The notes under the pieces are model-generated. The model did no database searches, was not told the origin of the DNA, and saw only the letters and a list, made by a program, of their open reading frames with translations. A stretch of 64,000 bases of DNA from Zychaea mexicana (lineage: Eukaryota; Mucoromycota; Mucoromycetes; Mucorales; Lichtheimiaceae), in NCBI RefSeq assembly GCF_025766255.1, contig NW_026516693.1, positions 62,001 to 126,000 of the forward strand. Direction: 5' to 3'. Made by a program: the position numbers and the translations under genes. Below are positions 11,267-21,503 of this stretch, in pieces; position 1 is the first letter of the stretch; the number at the start of each line of letters is the position of its first letter.

Positions 11267-11497
11267 ATGTCAGCAAGCCACACAGAATTCTCTCCACGCC
11301 CATCCGATGAAGAAATCTTGGCAAAAGTTGAGCAGTACAGGGCGATGTGTAAGGCTTACCCAGGCAAGATTAAGGAAGGCTTAACGGACGACTACAAGTA
11401 CTTATACTTATATCCAAGAGACGTCATGGATGAGATAGATGAAGCAATGGCAGAATTTCACGAAAACCAATGTACTTCAAAGCAAACCAAAAAGTAA
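11267..11497 (+). CDS. Small acidic ORF of the Helitron, function unknown
   Basis: A 76-codon frame starts at the ATG at 11267 (an in-frame ATG at 11216 would add 17 residues, but these are low-complexity). It reads MSASHTEFSPRPSDEEIL, then KVEQYRAMCKAYPGKIKEG, and ends with an acidic helix (DVMDEIDEAMAEF). It is mostly helical and charged, with no membrane segment or metal-binding motif. It lies between the 5' terminus and the Rep/helicase gene on the same strand. It could be an accessory protein of this Helitron lineage or a captured host fragment. I do not recognise the family. Confidence 0.45.
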   Translation: MSASHTEFSPRPSDEEILAKVEQYRAMCKAYPGKIKEGLTDDYKYLYLYPRDVMDEIDEAMAEFHENQCTSKQTKK

Positions 11498-12064
11498 CTT
11501 TCTGTTGATACAATAAATAAACAGTCCAAAATCATATATATTATATTATTGTTTTAAGAAAACAAGCGATACAAGTATTTTGGATTTAGAGAGGTAGTGT
11601 TCGGAGGGGATAGAACAGACACACCATCACATATAATTTAAAGACAGCAGTAGCTGGTCGATTCGAAGTGCGGATGCTACTAAATGCCTGTCATACATGA
11701 ACAATATCAAAAAGGAAGTTGACATTGTGCTGTTCTTTCTCTTACTCTTTTTTCTCAGCCATCTCTACTATTTACTTTGACTTTATTACACATAATTTTA
11801 CACAGTGTACAGTAATCTTTACTTTTTTAGGCATATATCATTGTTAGACACGCCATCTCAATCTTCTAATCCTGACATTTTGACTTGCTGACATGACCTT
11901 GAGCGTTGAGAATATAAGCAAAAAGTGCTTTTCAAAGAGAGTTTTGCTGCTGAGATCATAATAGTTATTGTGTGCAACAAAGAAACAAGAGCTGCACTGT
12001 ATACTGCTCTTCTCTCTTCTCGCATTTCAAAACTCACTTCTAATCTTCACTTCAATCAACAAAC

Positions 12065-15000
12065 ATGTCAACTCCAATTTGCCCTTCATGCGGCTTGCCC
12101 GGCCATCAACGCATTTCGCACCGCAACTGTCTTCATAATCCCGCTCGGTTGCAAATGCGTCAGCAAAATGAACATGAAGCTGGAATTGAAACCGAAGAAC
12201 GCGTTCCTGTGTGTTCAAGCTGTGGGCAAGAGGGTCATCATCGCTCCACCAACCGATTGTGCCCAAACAATCCTGCAAACCAGGCTGCTCAAAACGTTAG
12301 TGACCATATCTATACCAGCTATACTTGCTATTCGTTGATATATAGTCATCGGCTGTCAGAAGCTTGAGCATTCAGTATATCAATTAATGATCCTTTACTT
12401 CATGTAGATGCATAATATCGCCCGTGCTGTTGCAGCTGTGATTCCTCCCCGGCACTATTTTGGTCGCATGGACAGGGAATGCTCTAATTGCCATGCACGT
12501 CTTTGGATTCAAGAGCGCATCTCAAACTCTTCCCAAGTACGACCTGCATTTAGCCTATGCTGTGACCAAGGAAGTGTCCGATTGCCACCCCTTTCCCCCA
12601 CCCCTCCTGAAATTTCCCGTTTGTTGCGTGGCACGGATGAGGCCTCCACCCAATTCCGCACAAACATCCGCGCATACAACAACTCCCTCAGTTTTACTTC
12701 GCTTGGTGTTCACGTTGATCAGACAGTAGCCAACTCCATCGGTGGTGCGTACAACTTCCGCATCCACGGTAGTGTCCACCATCGAATCGGGTCTATTTTG
12801 CCTGCCGACAACACAACAAGGCCCGCTTTCGCGCAAATCTACGTTCACGACCCGTCGACCGAGCTGCAAACCCGACAGTCCGTCACAAACGCTACGTTGA
12901 TCAATGAAACGCTACAGACCTTGCAGGATATGATGCACCGCATCAGCCCATTCGCGACATCATTTCGCAACATGGCCGAAATTGCTCGCAATGAAGGCAT
13001 GGCGGATGTGAGAATGGTTATCAGGGCTGAAGGGGTACCCGATGCTCGCCGCTACAACCGCCCCACTGCTGGCGAAATCGGCATTTTGATCGTCGATGAT
13101 AATGGTACGGATGTTGGCAATCGCGATATCGTTCTAAGAACGAGATCCAATCAGCTACAAAACATCAGTGAAATGCATCGCTTTTATGATGCTATGCATT
13201 ATGTTCTCCTTTTCCCCCAAGGTATACTTACAGAAAATAATTTTGTCCTGAGTTCCATCATGAGTTATTTCCATTGCATATTAAGTGTTCGTAATAGGAG
13301 ATGAAGGCTGGACGATTGAGGCTCGCACTGACGCCGGCAGCAAAATCACTGTCATGGATTGGTACAAGTTCCGGCTCATGATACGCGGCAATGACAGTGA
13401 TGCAAACAGACATGATCTTCATCGTTTCGGCAACCTGTATCAGCAATATATCACTGATGTTTATGCAAAGATGGAGTCCAATCGTTTGAGCTTCATCCGC
13501 CGTAACCAAGACCGTTTGCGTTCGGACCTGTATCGCAATGTGGTAGACGCTGTGCATCTTGGAGACAATGATATGACCAGTGTTGGACGGCGCGTTATCC
13601 TGCCATCATCCTTCATTGGTTCCCCTCGGCATATGCAGCAGCTGTACCAAGACGCAATGAGTATTGTTCGTCGTTTCGGCAAACCGGACATATTCGTCAC
13701 CTTTACTTGCAATCCTCGCTGGCCTGAGATTCAAGAAAATCTTCTTCCCGGTCAATCAGCATCTGATCGCCCTGATCTGTCAGCACGAGTTTTCAGATTG
13801 AAACTTAAGCAGCTTATGAACGATCTTACCAAGGATAAGATTCTGGGCACTGTTGTCGGACATGTCCATACAGTAGAGTTTCAGAAGCGTGGTCTCCCAC
13901 ATGCCCATATATTACTTATTCTTGCTGGAGAAGATAAGCCTACTAGCCCAGCCCACTGTGATGCAATTGTTTCTGCCCAACTTCCCGACAGCAATCATCC
14001 TGCACGCGCGACAGTTGAACGGCATATGATGCATGGTCCTTGCGGGCTTCTCAACCCACGCTCACCATGCATGGTCGATGGTAGATGCTCGAAGCGCTAC
14101 CCTAAACAGTTTTCTGACGAGACACAATGGAACGACGACGGTTACCCGCTTTATGTGAGACCTGATAATGGTGACTATGTCACCAAAAATCGCGTTAATC
14201 TCGACAATCGCTGGGTTGTACCGCACAACATATACCTTTGTGCCAAATATGATGCTCACATCAACGTCGAAATCTGCTCCTCCATACAGTCCATCAAATA
14301 CGTTTACAAATACGTTTATAAGGGCCACGATCGTGCATCTGCCGTAGTGTCACAGCGTCAAGCGACAAACAACAATGATGATGATGGTCAACCAATAGAC
14401 GAGATCCGCACCCACCTCGACGCCCGCTATGTCTCCGCTTCAGAGGGTTGCTGGCGTTTGTTTTCGTTCTCCCTTCACCAAGAATTTCCTGCGCACCAGC
14501 GTTTGGCCGTCCACTTGGAAGATGAACAAACTGTTCATTTCGATGAGGATGATACTCCGGGGAACGTAATCGAAGGCCGTGCGCATGAAACAACTTTGAC
14601 AGCATGGTTTCAGTACAACCAAGAGAACCCAGACGACGCCATTGCCTCTGACCTTCTTTACGTCAATTTCCCGGAGCACTTTGTATTTGTTCAGCGCACA
14701 CGTCGCTGGAAAATACGTGAACGAGGTTTTGGTGGTACAATCGGTCGTGTCTATGTTGTTTCCCCCCGCGAAGTTGAGAAATTTCATCTTCGACTTTTGC
14801 TGTATCATGTTGCCGGTGCCACCAGCTTTGAATTTTTGCGGACAGTAGATGGTGTACTGATGCCATCATTCCAGGCAGCAGCACGAAGACGTGGCCTGTT
14901 GACGGGGCAAGAAGAATGGCATCAATGCCTTGATCAAGCTCAAACGTATCAACGCCCCCATGCTCTTCGTCAGCTATTCGCAGTCATTGTGGCTTTCTGT

Positions 15001-16821
15001 CAACCCGAAGATCCACATGATTTATGGCTTCGTCACCGCGATAGCATGGTTGAAGACTTTCTGTACACAGCCCGCCAAGATTTAAACGATCCAAATTTGC
15101 CCATCACGGATGCCATTTATGACCAAGGCCTTTTGGATATTGAATTGGTGCTCTCTGGATTGTCAAGATCGCTTCTTGAATTTGATGGGTTTGTGCTTCC
15201 AGCCAACCCAAACAATTATGCCAACAATGAGCCTTTGTTGATTCGTGAGCACCGTCGACTTGCGGAACGACTTGCCCTGATGCCTGCTCCTCAACAAGAA
15301 TTTAACGAGCATCAGCAATCTGTCTTTAATGCAGTCAATGCATCTTTACGCCAAGCGGCAAATCAGCCAAAGGTGCATTTTGTGGATGGCCCTGGTGGTA
15401 CTGGAAAGACATATCTTTTCAATGCACTCCTCCAACATGTTCGTCGTGGCGGAGATATTGCGCTCGCTGTAGCTACAAGTGGTACTGCCGCTTTGTTACT
15501 CGATGGTGGACGAACTGCACACTCAACGTTCAAAATACCTTTAGAGGTCAACGAAACAACAGTGTGTAGCTTTACCCCACGCTCCGATACCGCGCAGCTT
15601 ATACGTTTGGCAAGATTGATCATCTGGGATGAAGCATCCATGATCAGTAAAAGCGTCATTGAGACTGTAAACAGGAGTATCCAGGATCTCATGAGACATG
15701 ACGATCCCGCGCTTGCCGATGTTCCGTTTGGTGGAAAGATCATGGTCTTTGGTGGTGACTTTCGCCAGGTATCCAACATTGTATCCTCTCTTCTACTTTG
15801 CATGTTTTTTACTATTAAGCGGTAGTACTCACAGTAAAGTATTTAATAATAGGTCCTTCCTGTGATACCAAATGCGTCGCGCTCGCAGATCGTACAGCAG
15901 TGCTTAAATCGTTCATCCATTTGGCCCAGCGTCACCATCCACCACCTTGAAACCAACATGCGCGTCCAGCAAGCTGCCAACACTAATGATGCAAATGAGC
16001 TTCGCGAGTTTGCTCAGTATTTACTTCGCATTGGTGATGGTGCTGAGCTGTTGGTGCCAACCACTGATGATAGAGTCCGGCTTCCAGAACGAATGCTCAT
16101 GCCACGTTACAACACGTACGAGCTCATCGAAGCCATTTACGGCAGCCTTGACGCACCACACGTGGATCGCGATTACCTCATCAGTCGCTCCATTCTAACT
16201 CCAAAAAATGTCGACGTTTCAGCAATCAACGATCTGATACTCGACCATTTCCCAGGCACTATCCACGAATTCCCGAGCGCAGATACTGTGGATGATCCAG
16301 AGGATCAAATCACATACCCACCAGAGCTGCTCAATTCCATGAATCCATCCGACCTCCCACCACACTTGCTAAACTCAAAGTCGGTTGCCCATCATGCTTT
16401 TGAGAAACTTGCACACCCAAAGTGGTCTCTGCAACGGACACGGCTGATTGTACGCTCTTTTCAAAGATATGTACTTGAAGCTGAAATAGCCACTGGACCT
16501 CATGCTGGCAACATTGTCTTAATCCCTCGCATAACACTCACACCATCGCAAACACGCTCGCCCATTCTCTTCAAACGCACCCAATTCCCTGTTCGCCTGG
16601 CATTCGCTATGACCATCAATAAGGCACAGGGTCAAACTTTCAACACTGTCGGCCTCTACTTGCCTGAACCTCCGTTCACGCATGGTCTACTCTATGTAGC
16701 CATGTCGCGCGTCCGCACCCCTTCATCCATCAGAATCATGTTAGATCCTGAGAACTCACGTATCGTGGGTCAGCAAGGCCAAAGCACAAGAAATGTTGTT
16801 TTTCACGAAGTTCTTCTATAA
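12065..16821 (+). CDS. Helitron Rep/Pif1-like helicase (RepHel), 1494 aa, four exons
   Basis: Exons 12065-12295, 12408-13221, 13298-15768 and 15853-16821 join in phase to 1494 codons plus stop; all introns are GT-AG. The protein nicks and unwinds Helitron DNA in rolling-circle transposition. Two CCHC-like zinc knuckles are at residues 6-25 (CPSCGLPGHQ) and about 50-67 (CSSCGQEGHH). The Helitron-like N domain follows. The HUH motif is in EFQKRGLPHAHILL (about residue 548) and the tyrosine block is KYVYKYVYKGHD (about 680). The SF1 Pif1-type helicase has Walker A GPGGTGKT (about 1047), Walker B IIWDEASM, GGDFRQVLPVI (made by splicing exons 3 and 4) and, near the C-terminus, MTINKAQGQTF and YVAMSRVRTP. 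All key residues are present. Small differences in splice choice cannot be excluded. Confidence 0.93.
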
Positions 16822-17109
16822 TTCTTTTTGTCACCTACTCTATTTTTACATCGCCCATTCTCTTTTTCTACATCGCCTATTCTCTTTTTTACTCGCCTAT
16901 TCTCTTTTTTTCTCGCCTATTCTCTTTTTATCAATATCACTACATCATCTTTGTCAACACTTCTTTTCGCATTGCATTCTAAACTGGAGATAGTTAAGTA
17001 TCCAACTTTGACGACTTTCTATGATAGACTACTTCCACTGCACAATGATCTTGCTTTTGTTTTTGAAAACAGACAATAAGCATCTAATACCAAAACATTG
17101 ATCCAACCT

Positions 17110-17249
17110 CGCTTGACAGGGGGGTTTGGGGGGCTTGCCCCCCACTTGGGGGTCAAGGGGGGAACCCCCTTGCGACGCGTTTCCGTTGAATGACACGGAG
17201 CGAAGCGGAGGGGCTCATTCATCCGAGCGAAGCGAGGAAGGACCGCTAG
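17110..17249 (+). other. Helitron 3' terminal region with G/C hairpins
   Basis: G and C runs at 17118-17171 form nested inverted repeats (ggggggcttgcccccc and caaggggggaacccccttg). Two related copies of gagcgaagcg follow, then the terminal CTAG. Helitron 3' ends normally carry a hairpin a few bases before CTRR as a terminator of transposition. Here the hairpin capacity is spread over a longer G/C-rich tail that contrasts sharply with the AT-rich target. Confidence 0.6.
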
Positions 17250-17338
17250 TAGTATATAAAATAATACATAAATTATAAATTATAATCTTTTAAAATTTAA
17301 TAACTTTTTTGTATATACCTAAATATAATTTATCTTCC
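17250..17338. repeat. Direct terminal repeat R, left copy (second part)
   Basis: Continues the repeat cut by the Helitron and matches 18155-18243, from tagtatataaaataat to tttatcttcc. Together with 10724-10954 it makes a repeat of about 320 bp. Confidence 0.85.
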
Positions 17339-17715
17339 TTATGATAATTATTTATAAATTGAGATATTTCATAAATATAATGGTTCCTTTTTGAATACTT
17401 TAATAATTTATTTAAATCATACACTTCTTTTATATTAACCATTCCTTTTCTTTGAACCCAGCCTTTAAAATACCTTTCATAAACATCATTTTTATTCTCT
17501 AAATTACATTTAATAGTAAGATTAATATGTACATTTTTATTCTTTCCTTCATCATACCAAGGACCATCATATATAATATCCTTAATATTTTTAATCTTTC
17601 TACACTATATTAAACAATTTTTTTGCAAATTTTCATAACTTTTTCCTTTAATATCTCTACTTTTTGTATCAAACGTTAAAATAATTCTATAAAATTTCTC
17701 ATTTCCTTTTTCCAT
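17290..17715 (-). pseudogene. AT-rich ORF with Rep-like features, one in-frame stop
   Basis: On the minus strand the frame from the ATG at 17715 (upstream codons to about 17790 are also open) reads about 140 residues with one TAG at 17605-17607, ending at a TAA at 17290. It contains FYRIILTFDTKSRD, then DGPWYDEGKNKNVHINLTIK, a Tyr/Lys-rich KEVYDLNKLLKYSKRNHY and IYKKVIKF. The order hydrophobic-ILTF, H-x-N strand, Y-x-x-K-like helix resembles motifs 1-3 of small HUH replication initiators (CRESS-type Rep), but each motif is imperfect and there is no helicase domain. It starts in the spacer of the direct-repeat element and ends inside the left repeat. The assignment is a hypothesis; a decayed unknown ORF is the safer reading. 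Confidence 0.3.
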
Positions 17716-17923
17716 TTTACTTTTTATATTAAAAATAAATTCAATTTTCTTTTTTAAATAATAAATTAAATCATTAATTTTTAGATTTTTTTTCTAAAAC
17801 AATATTAAAATTATCCAACAAGTTGGACTAAAGGTTTCATAAGGACATGAAACTAATTATAATATAAAGAAAGGCCCCCCAACTCCCCTATTTGATGGAA
17901 AGGTAAACCTTTCTCATCCATAA
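17339..17923. other. Spacer S of the AT-rich direct-repeat element
   Basis: About 585 bp between the two R copies. It holds most of the minus-strand Rep-like frame, a short C-rich run (ggccccccaactcccc near 17872) and, just before the right R copy, the hairpin at 17894-17918. R-S-R (without the Helitron) totals about 1225 bp and is flanked by CAT on both sides (10721-10723 and 18244-18246). Confidence 0.6.
17894..17918. repeat. Stem-loop at the spacer/repeat boundary
   Basis: gatggaaaggt-aa-acctttctcatc folds into a stem of about 11 bp with a 2-nt loop and one bulge. The same sequence, inverted, is present at 21336-21359 in the second AT-rich direct-repeat element. Confidence 0.8.
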
Positions 17924-18243
17924 GAGGAACAAATCATAGTATTTGTTCTCTCTTATAATAACAAAACATAAATGTTTTTGTTATTTGTCTAAATCTCATT
18001 ATCAAGCCCCAACGTTTCGAAAGCAAGTTTCTCAACCACCCCTATTTTATATTTAAGAAATTTTTGTATTTATAAAATTTACAAAATATTTTAGTGATTA
18101 CAAAAAATGTTTAAGAGTTACAAAAAAAAAACTTAATAAAAATTAAAAATATAATAGTATATAAAATAATACATAAATTATAAATTATAATCTTTTAAAA
18201 TTTAATAACTTTTTTGTATATACCTAATTATAATTTATCTTCC
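17924..18243. repeat. Direct terminal repeat R, right copy (intact)
   Basis: Uninterrupted copy of the 320-bp repeat. At about 18154 it preserves the empty Helitron insertion site, which allows the Helitron ends to be defined to the base. It ends at tttatcttcc, directly followed by CAT and the resumed transposase reading frame. Confidence 0.9.
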
Positions 18244-18246
18244 CAT

Positions 18247-19081
18247 TAAACAATTTGAAAATCTTTGCAAAAATAGAAATATTAATTTAGATGATAAAAA
18301 CTTTTTTTACCCAATAAGAAAAGAAACAAGTGTTGCATTAAATGTTCAAGAAGAGCACTATAATAAGGTTTTTGGTAGTTTCAGGAGTATAGTGGAAAAT
18401 CAATTTAAGGATTTATTTAATAAATTTAAAAGATTCAATAATAATAATTCAATATTAAAAACAGATGATATAAAATATATAAATTTACAATTAAAAGTGG
18501 CTTTTCTATTAAAGAATATTAATAATTTTTTGGATAAATTTAACATCATTATACAAGATCATCACAAGTTGTGGTTTAGTGATAATTTTAATTTTCCATC
18601 TGATATGAGATTAATAGATATAGTCTATACTAATCAAATGGAGCAAATAAATAAATTAAAAGAGTTAAATAAATTACAAGATGATTTTTTAAATCTAGAT
18701 ATAACTGATAATAATATAATTGAAGATGAACATATAGAAGATGATAAAGATAATAATAATATAGATAATAATATAATTGATGAAGATAATGAAATAGATT
18801 TTCCTCAATATAGAAACATTAATAAAAAAAGAAAGAAATCTAATAAAAGAAACTCTAAAAAAATAAACATTTATGATATAAGAAATACGAATGATGATGA
18901 AAATATATATGAAATTATTATAATAATAAACCATAAAATTGAAGATAAAATATATATATTCTATGTTAAATGGGTAGGTTACAATGATGATGGTAATACG
19001 TGGGTTAAAGAATCAGATTTTAAACAAAAAGAAATTATAATAGACTATTTTAATGAAAAAAACATTATATATAGAAATTAA
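18247..19081 (+). pseudogene. AT-rich DDE transposase, C-terminal part, with chromodomain
   Basis: After the inserted elements the frame resumes (IKQFENLCKN) and is open to the TAA at 19081. It reads KNFFYPIRKETSVALN, then NKVFGSFRSIVENQF, which supplies the third acidic residue expected of the DDE triad, a helical segment with HHKLWFSDNFNFPSD, and an Asp/Asn-rich acidic linker. The last 55 residues or so read YEIIIIINHKIEDKIYIFYV, then KWVGYNDDGNTWVKESDF and a closing helix. This is a chromodomain fold signature (aromatic Y-W cage, K-W-x-G-Y, N-T-W). A chromodomain could steer insertion to methylated histone tails, as in chromoviruses. This half alone is an intact frame; the gene is broken by the insertions and by lesions in the N-terminal part. 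Confidence 0.75.
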
Positions 19082-19157
19082 AAAGTAAATTTATTTTAAT
19101 TAAACATAAAACTATAAAATATATCATCAACTATATTTTTTTTAAAACTACAGGTAT

Positions 19158-20815
19158 GGATTAATCTTCTAGGGACTGCGCCGTAAGCAGCTGGTTGAGC
19201 TTCTCCAGAATGACTGTTTGATTTGTCTCTACATTATTAAGACGATGCTCCATATGAGTGAAGACTTGAAGGAGATTAAGATTAGCATCGGGAGGTGTTT
19301 GGTTAGTGTTCAGTTTTTTTTATAAAACGTTTTTGGAAAGAAGAGAAGAAAGAAAAAAACTTTAGCAGAAATTAAAAGTATTTGTCACCCTGGCAAACCA
19401 GGTGGTTATAACAAGAGAGTACTGTTTAATCATAAGAATCCACAAGAATCCACAAGAACCACCAAAAATAAATTGGTGACCCAGAGCAGGCAGTGACAGA
19501 CGTCACGAATTTATAAGAAATCCATAAGAATGAGGCTGGCGGGGTCCAAATTCAAAAGAAATCTATAAGAATCTACAAAAACCACAAAAAAATTTGGCGA
19601 CCCAGAGCAGTGTCACAAATTTACAAAAGAAATCCACAAGAATGACAATAATGAGGCCAGCAGGGGTCTAAATTCACAAGAAATTCACAAGAACCACAAG
19701 AATTTTCCTACAGTGAGACTTGACTAGTAACATACTCTTGTGTTGGAATCAGAACAGCCAGCACAATGGAGCAACACAGCTGCCTCTTGATGAGACTTTT
19801 GCTGCTTACATAGCTTCGTTTCTTGAATATGTCGATCGTGTCATCCATTCTGTCATTTGTGTGCATCATTGACAGGATATCCCCTGCCTTTTTCTTTGTT
19901 CATCACTGTGTAACTGGAAGCCAGTATTTGCTAAGTGCGTTGCTATAGGCTTCCTTGAATTTTGGGATATAAATTTTGTAGTCAGCTACACGAGAGCGAC
20001 TAGTGAGATCCTTGGCGAGATCAAATTTTCAGCCATTGAATACAGGTATAGCATATGCGTTACGCCTCTAGTTCTCCTATTTTCGAGCTGGTTTTTGCAT
20101 TCTTTGACTTTCTCTTCTTTTTCAGCCTTTAAATGTTTCAGCTCAAAGAGTCAGCTGCAGTGTATCATGCATTGATTGTGAGCTTGCTTCAAGTTCGGTG
20201 TTCTTTTGTGTATCCTTTTCATAACTCTTACTAACTCTGTTGGCCTGCTGTACTTGGAAATTGATCTGTGTATATCACCCTTGATGTTGTCCAGCTCGGT
20301 TTGTGCTTCTAGTTTCTGTTTTTCAGGTGCCCGCTTTTCTTAAGCGTTAGCGTCCAGAGTGGCTCAGTGTGCATCTAATTATTCTTTTATCGCTGCTGTT
20401 TTTCGATTGTGCTGATCAATTACATTCTTTGTATCCGTAAGATTTCCCTTTGCTTTACTGGCTCCTTCGGCTTCTACCCCCTTCAATCTCGCCCTTTCAC
20501 TTTATTTTCTTTACATATAACTGGCGCCCACGACATTTCATTACTCAAGACTTCGATTTTTTCTTTGTGCGAGTCTAGCAATACAAGTTGCTTGTATTTC
20601 ACCTCAGCTTCTTTTGCCCTCTTTTGACGGTAAACAATGACTTTTGCGTTTTGAAGTGGAGGCCATCGTGTTTAAACTTTTTCACGTAATGCTGTAATCT
20701 TCCAACACCTGTCCTAATTGAGTGCCACCCTTAAAAAGCTTATACTTCTCACTGGGCGAGCTAAAGTTTAGAAACTTGTGTGCCATATTTTTGGAGATCA
20801 CTTACATCATCAAAA
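19158..20815 (-). pseudogene. Decayed mobile-element ORFs, coiled coil plus unknown family
   Basis: At 19310-19158 the minus strand reads PPDANLNLLQVFTHMEHRLN and VETNQTVILEKLNQLL, a short coiled coil like LINE ORF1 tails. From 20785 downward a different ORF starts MAHKFLNFSSPSEKYKLFKG, then QLGQVLEDY and, after frameshifts, many helical Lys/Glu-rich fragments as far as about 19740. I believe this is a repeated Mucoromycota ORF of unknown function, possibly from the same element type as the remnant at 8.9-9.6 kb. Several stops and frame changes make it inactive. Short direct repeats of an AAGAATCCACAAGAA type fill 19420-19700 between the two parts. Confidence 0.35.
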
Positions 20816-20957
20816 CGCATTTGGTACTATTTTTAAACACTGATCATATTCCTTGTTTCAGCTCACATTATATTTATATTTAGATGAGTCTATACATTGA
20901 AGTTCAGTGCTATATATTGTCAAACACTACGTATCTATTTTAAGAATTTATATGTAT

Positions 20958-21325
20958 GGGGATTAATCCTTAATTGTAAGTCCTTAAAAGGTTTTATTAA
21001 TTAAAGAAATATTATTGTTTAAAGATTTATATGAAAAAATAAAAAATTATATTATAATTTTTTTATTTTTGAAACTTTTAAGATATTTCATTTTTATTTT
21101 TTTAATTCCTTAAAAGGTTTAGGTTTTATATAAACCTTATTAAACCATTTAAAATGTTATATCCTTTTATAGTTAATTTAAAACAGGCTAGGAGGTATGA
21201 CGACGCCCAGTTCATTTAAAAATCAACGGAGTTAGATTTTTATTTGAACGCTTGACACTATAATGAATAATAAATAGATTAGTGGTTTACTACATAATTT
21301 ATTATTATGAATTAATACTCTGGTG
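20958..21325. repeat. Second AT-rich direct-repeat element: left repeat
   Basis: About 365 bp, beginning attaatccttaat and ending gaattaatact. It is repeated at about 21504-21858 with few differences (offset 546 bp). Near its end a large imperfect stem-loop is formed by taatgaataataaat and atttattattatgaatta. Confidence 0.85.
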
Positions 21326-21503
21326 GTGGTCGTTAATGAGAAAGGTTTACCTTTCCATCATGTTGGTGCACCAACAACACCACACACCTTTGTTCATCAG
21401 GAGCCTCCTGAATTTGAATACTATATAAAGTTAACTCCCAAAGGAAGCTTTTAACCCTAAAAGGGTAACTTTATATATGGTGGCGAATGGAATGAGCTAT
21501 TAA
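21326..21503. other. Spacer of the second AT-rich direct-repeat element
   Basis: About 178 bp. It holds the shared hairpin (21336-21359), a short perfect palindrome gttggtgcaccaac, and a longer inverted repeat made of tatataaagttaactcccaa and its near-complement ending aactttatata. No ORF. Confidence 0.7.
21336..21359. repeat. Shared stem-loop, second copy
   Basis: atgagaaaggtttacctttccatc is the reverse complement of the hairpin at 17894-17918. In both elements it lies within about 15 bp of the boundary between spacer and repeat. Confidence 0.8.

Larger units (their letters stand above)
10955..17249 (+). mobile_element. Complete autonomous Helitron (6295 bp)
   Basis: The element starts 5'-TC at 10955 and ends CTAG-3' at 17249, inserted between A and T. 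This is shown by an intact copy of the target: the duplicate repeat at about 18145 reads ...aaaaatataa|tagtatataaaa..., while the left flank ends aaaaatataa and the right flank starts tagtatataaaa. There is no target duplication, as expected for rolling-circle insertion. Inside are a short ORF (11267-11497) and a four-exon Rep/helicase gene (12065-16821), both on the same strand. The 3' terminal 130 bp contain strong G/C hairpins. All coding exons are open, so the copy looks young and may be active. Confidence 0.93.

Noticed and set aside
14294..14808. Minus-strand ORFs inside the RepHel gene
   Set aside because: Antisense shadows of the helicase/Rep coding exon with no family signature.
19474..19610. 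Two sites reading tggtgaccc/tggcgaccc plus agagcag, like a tRNA primer-binding site
   Set aside because: No flanking long terminal repeats and no polymerase domain nearby; only short AAGAATCC repeats.
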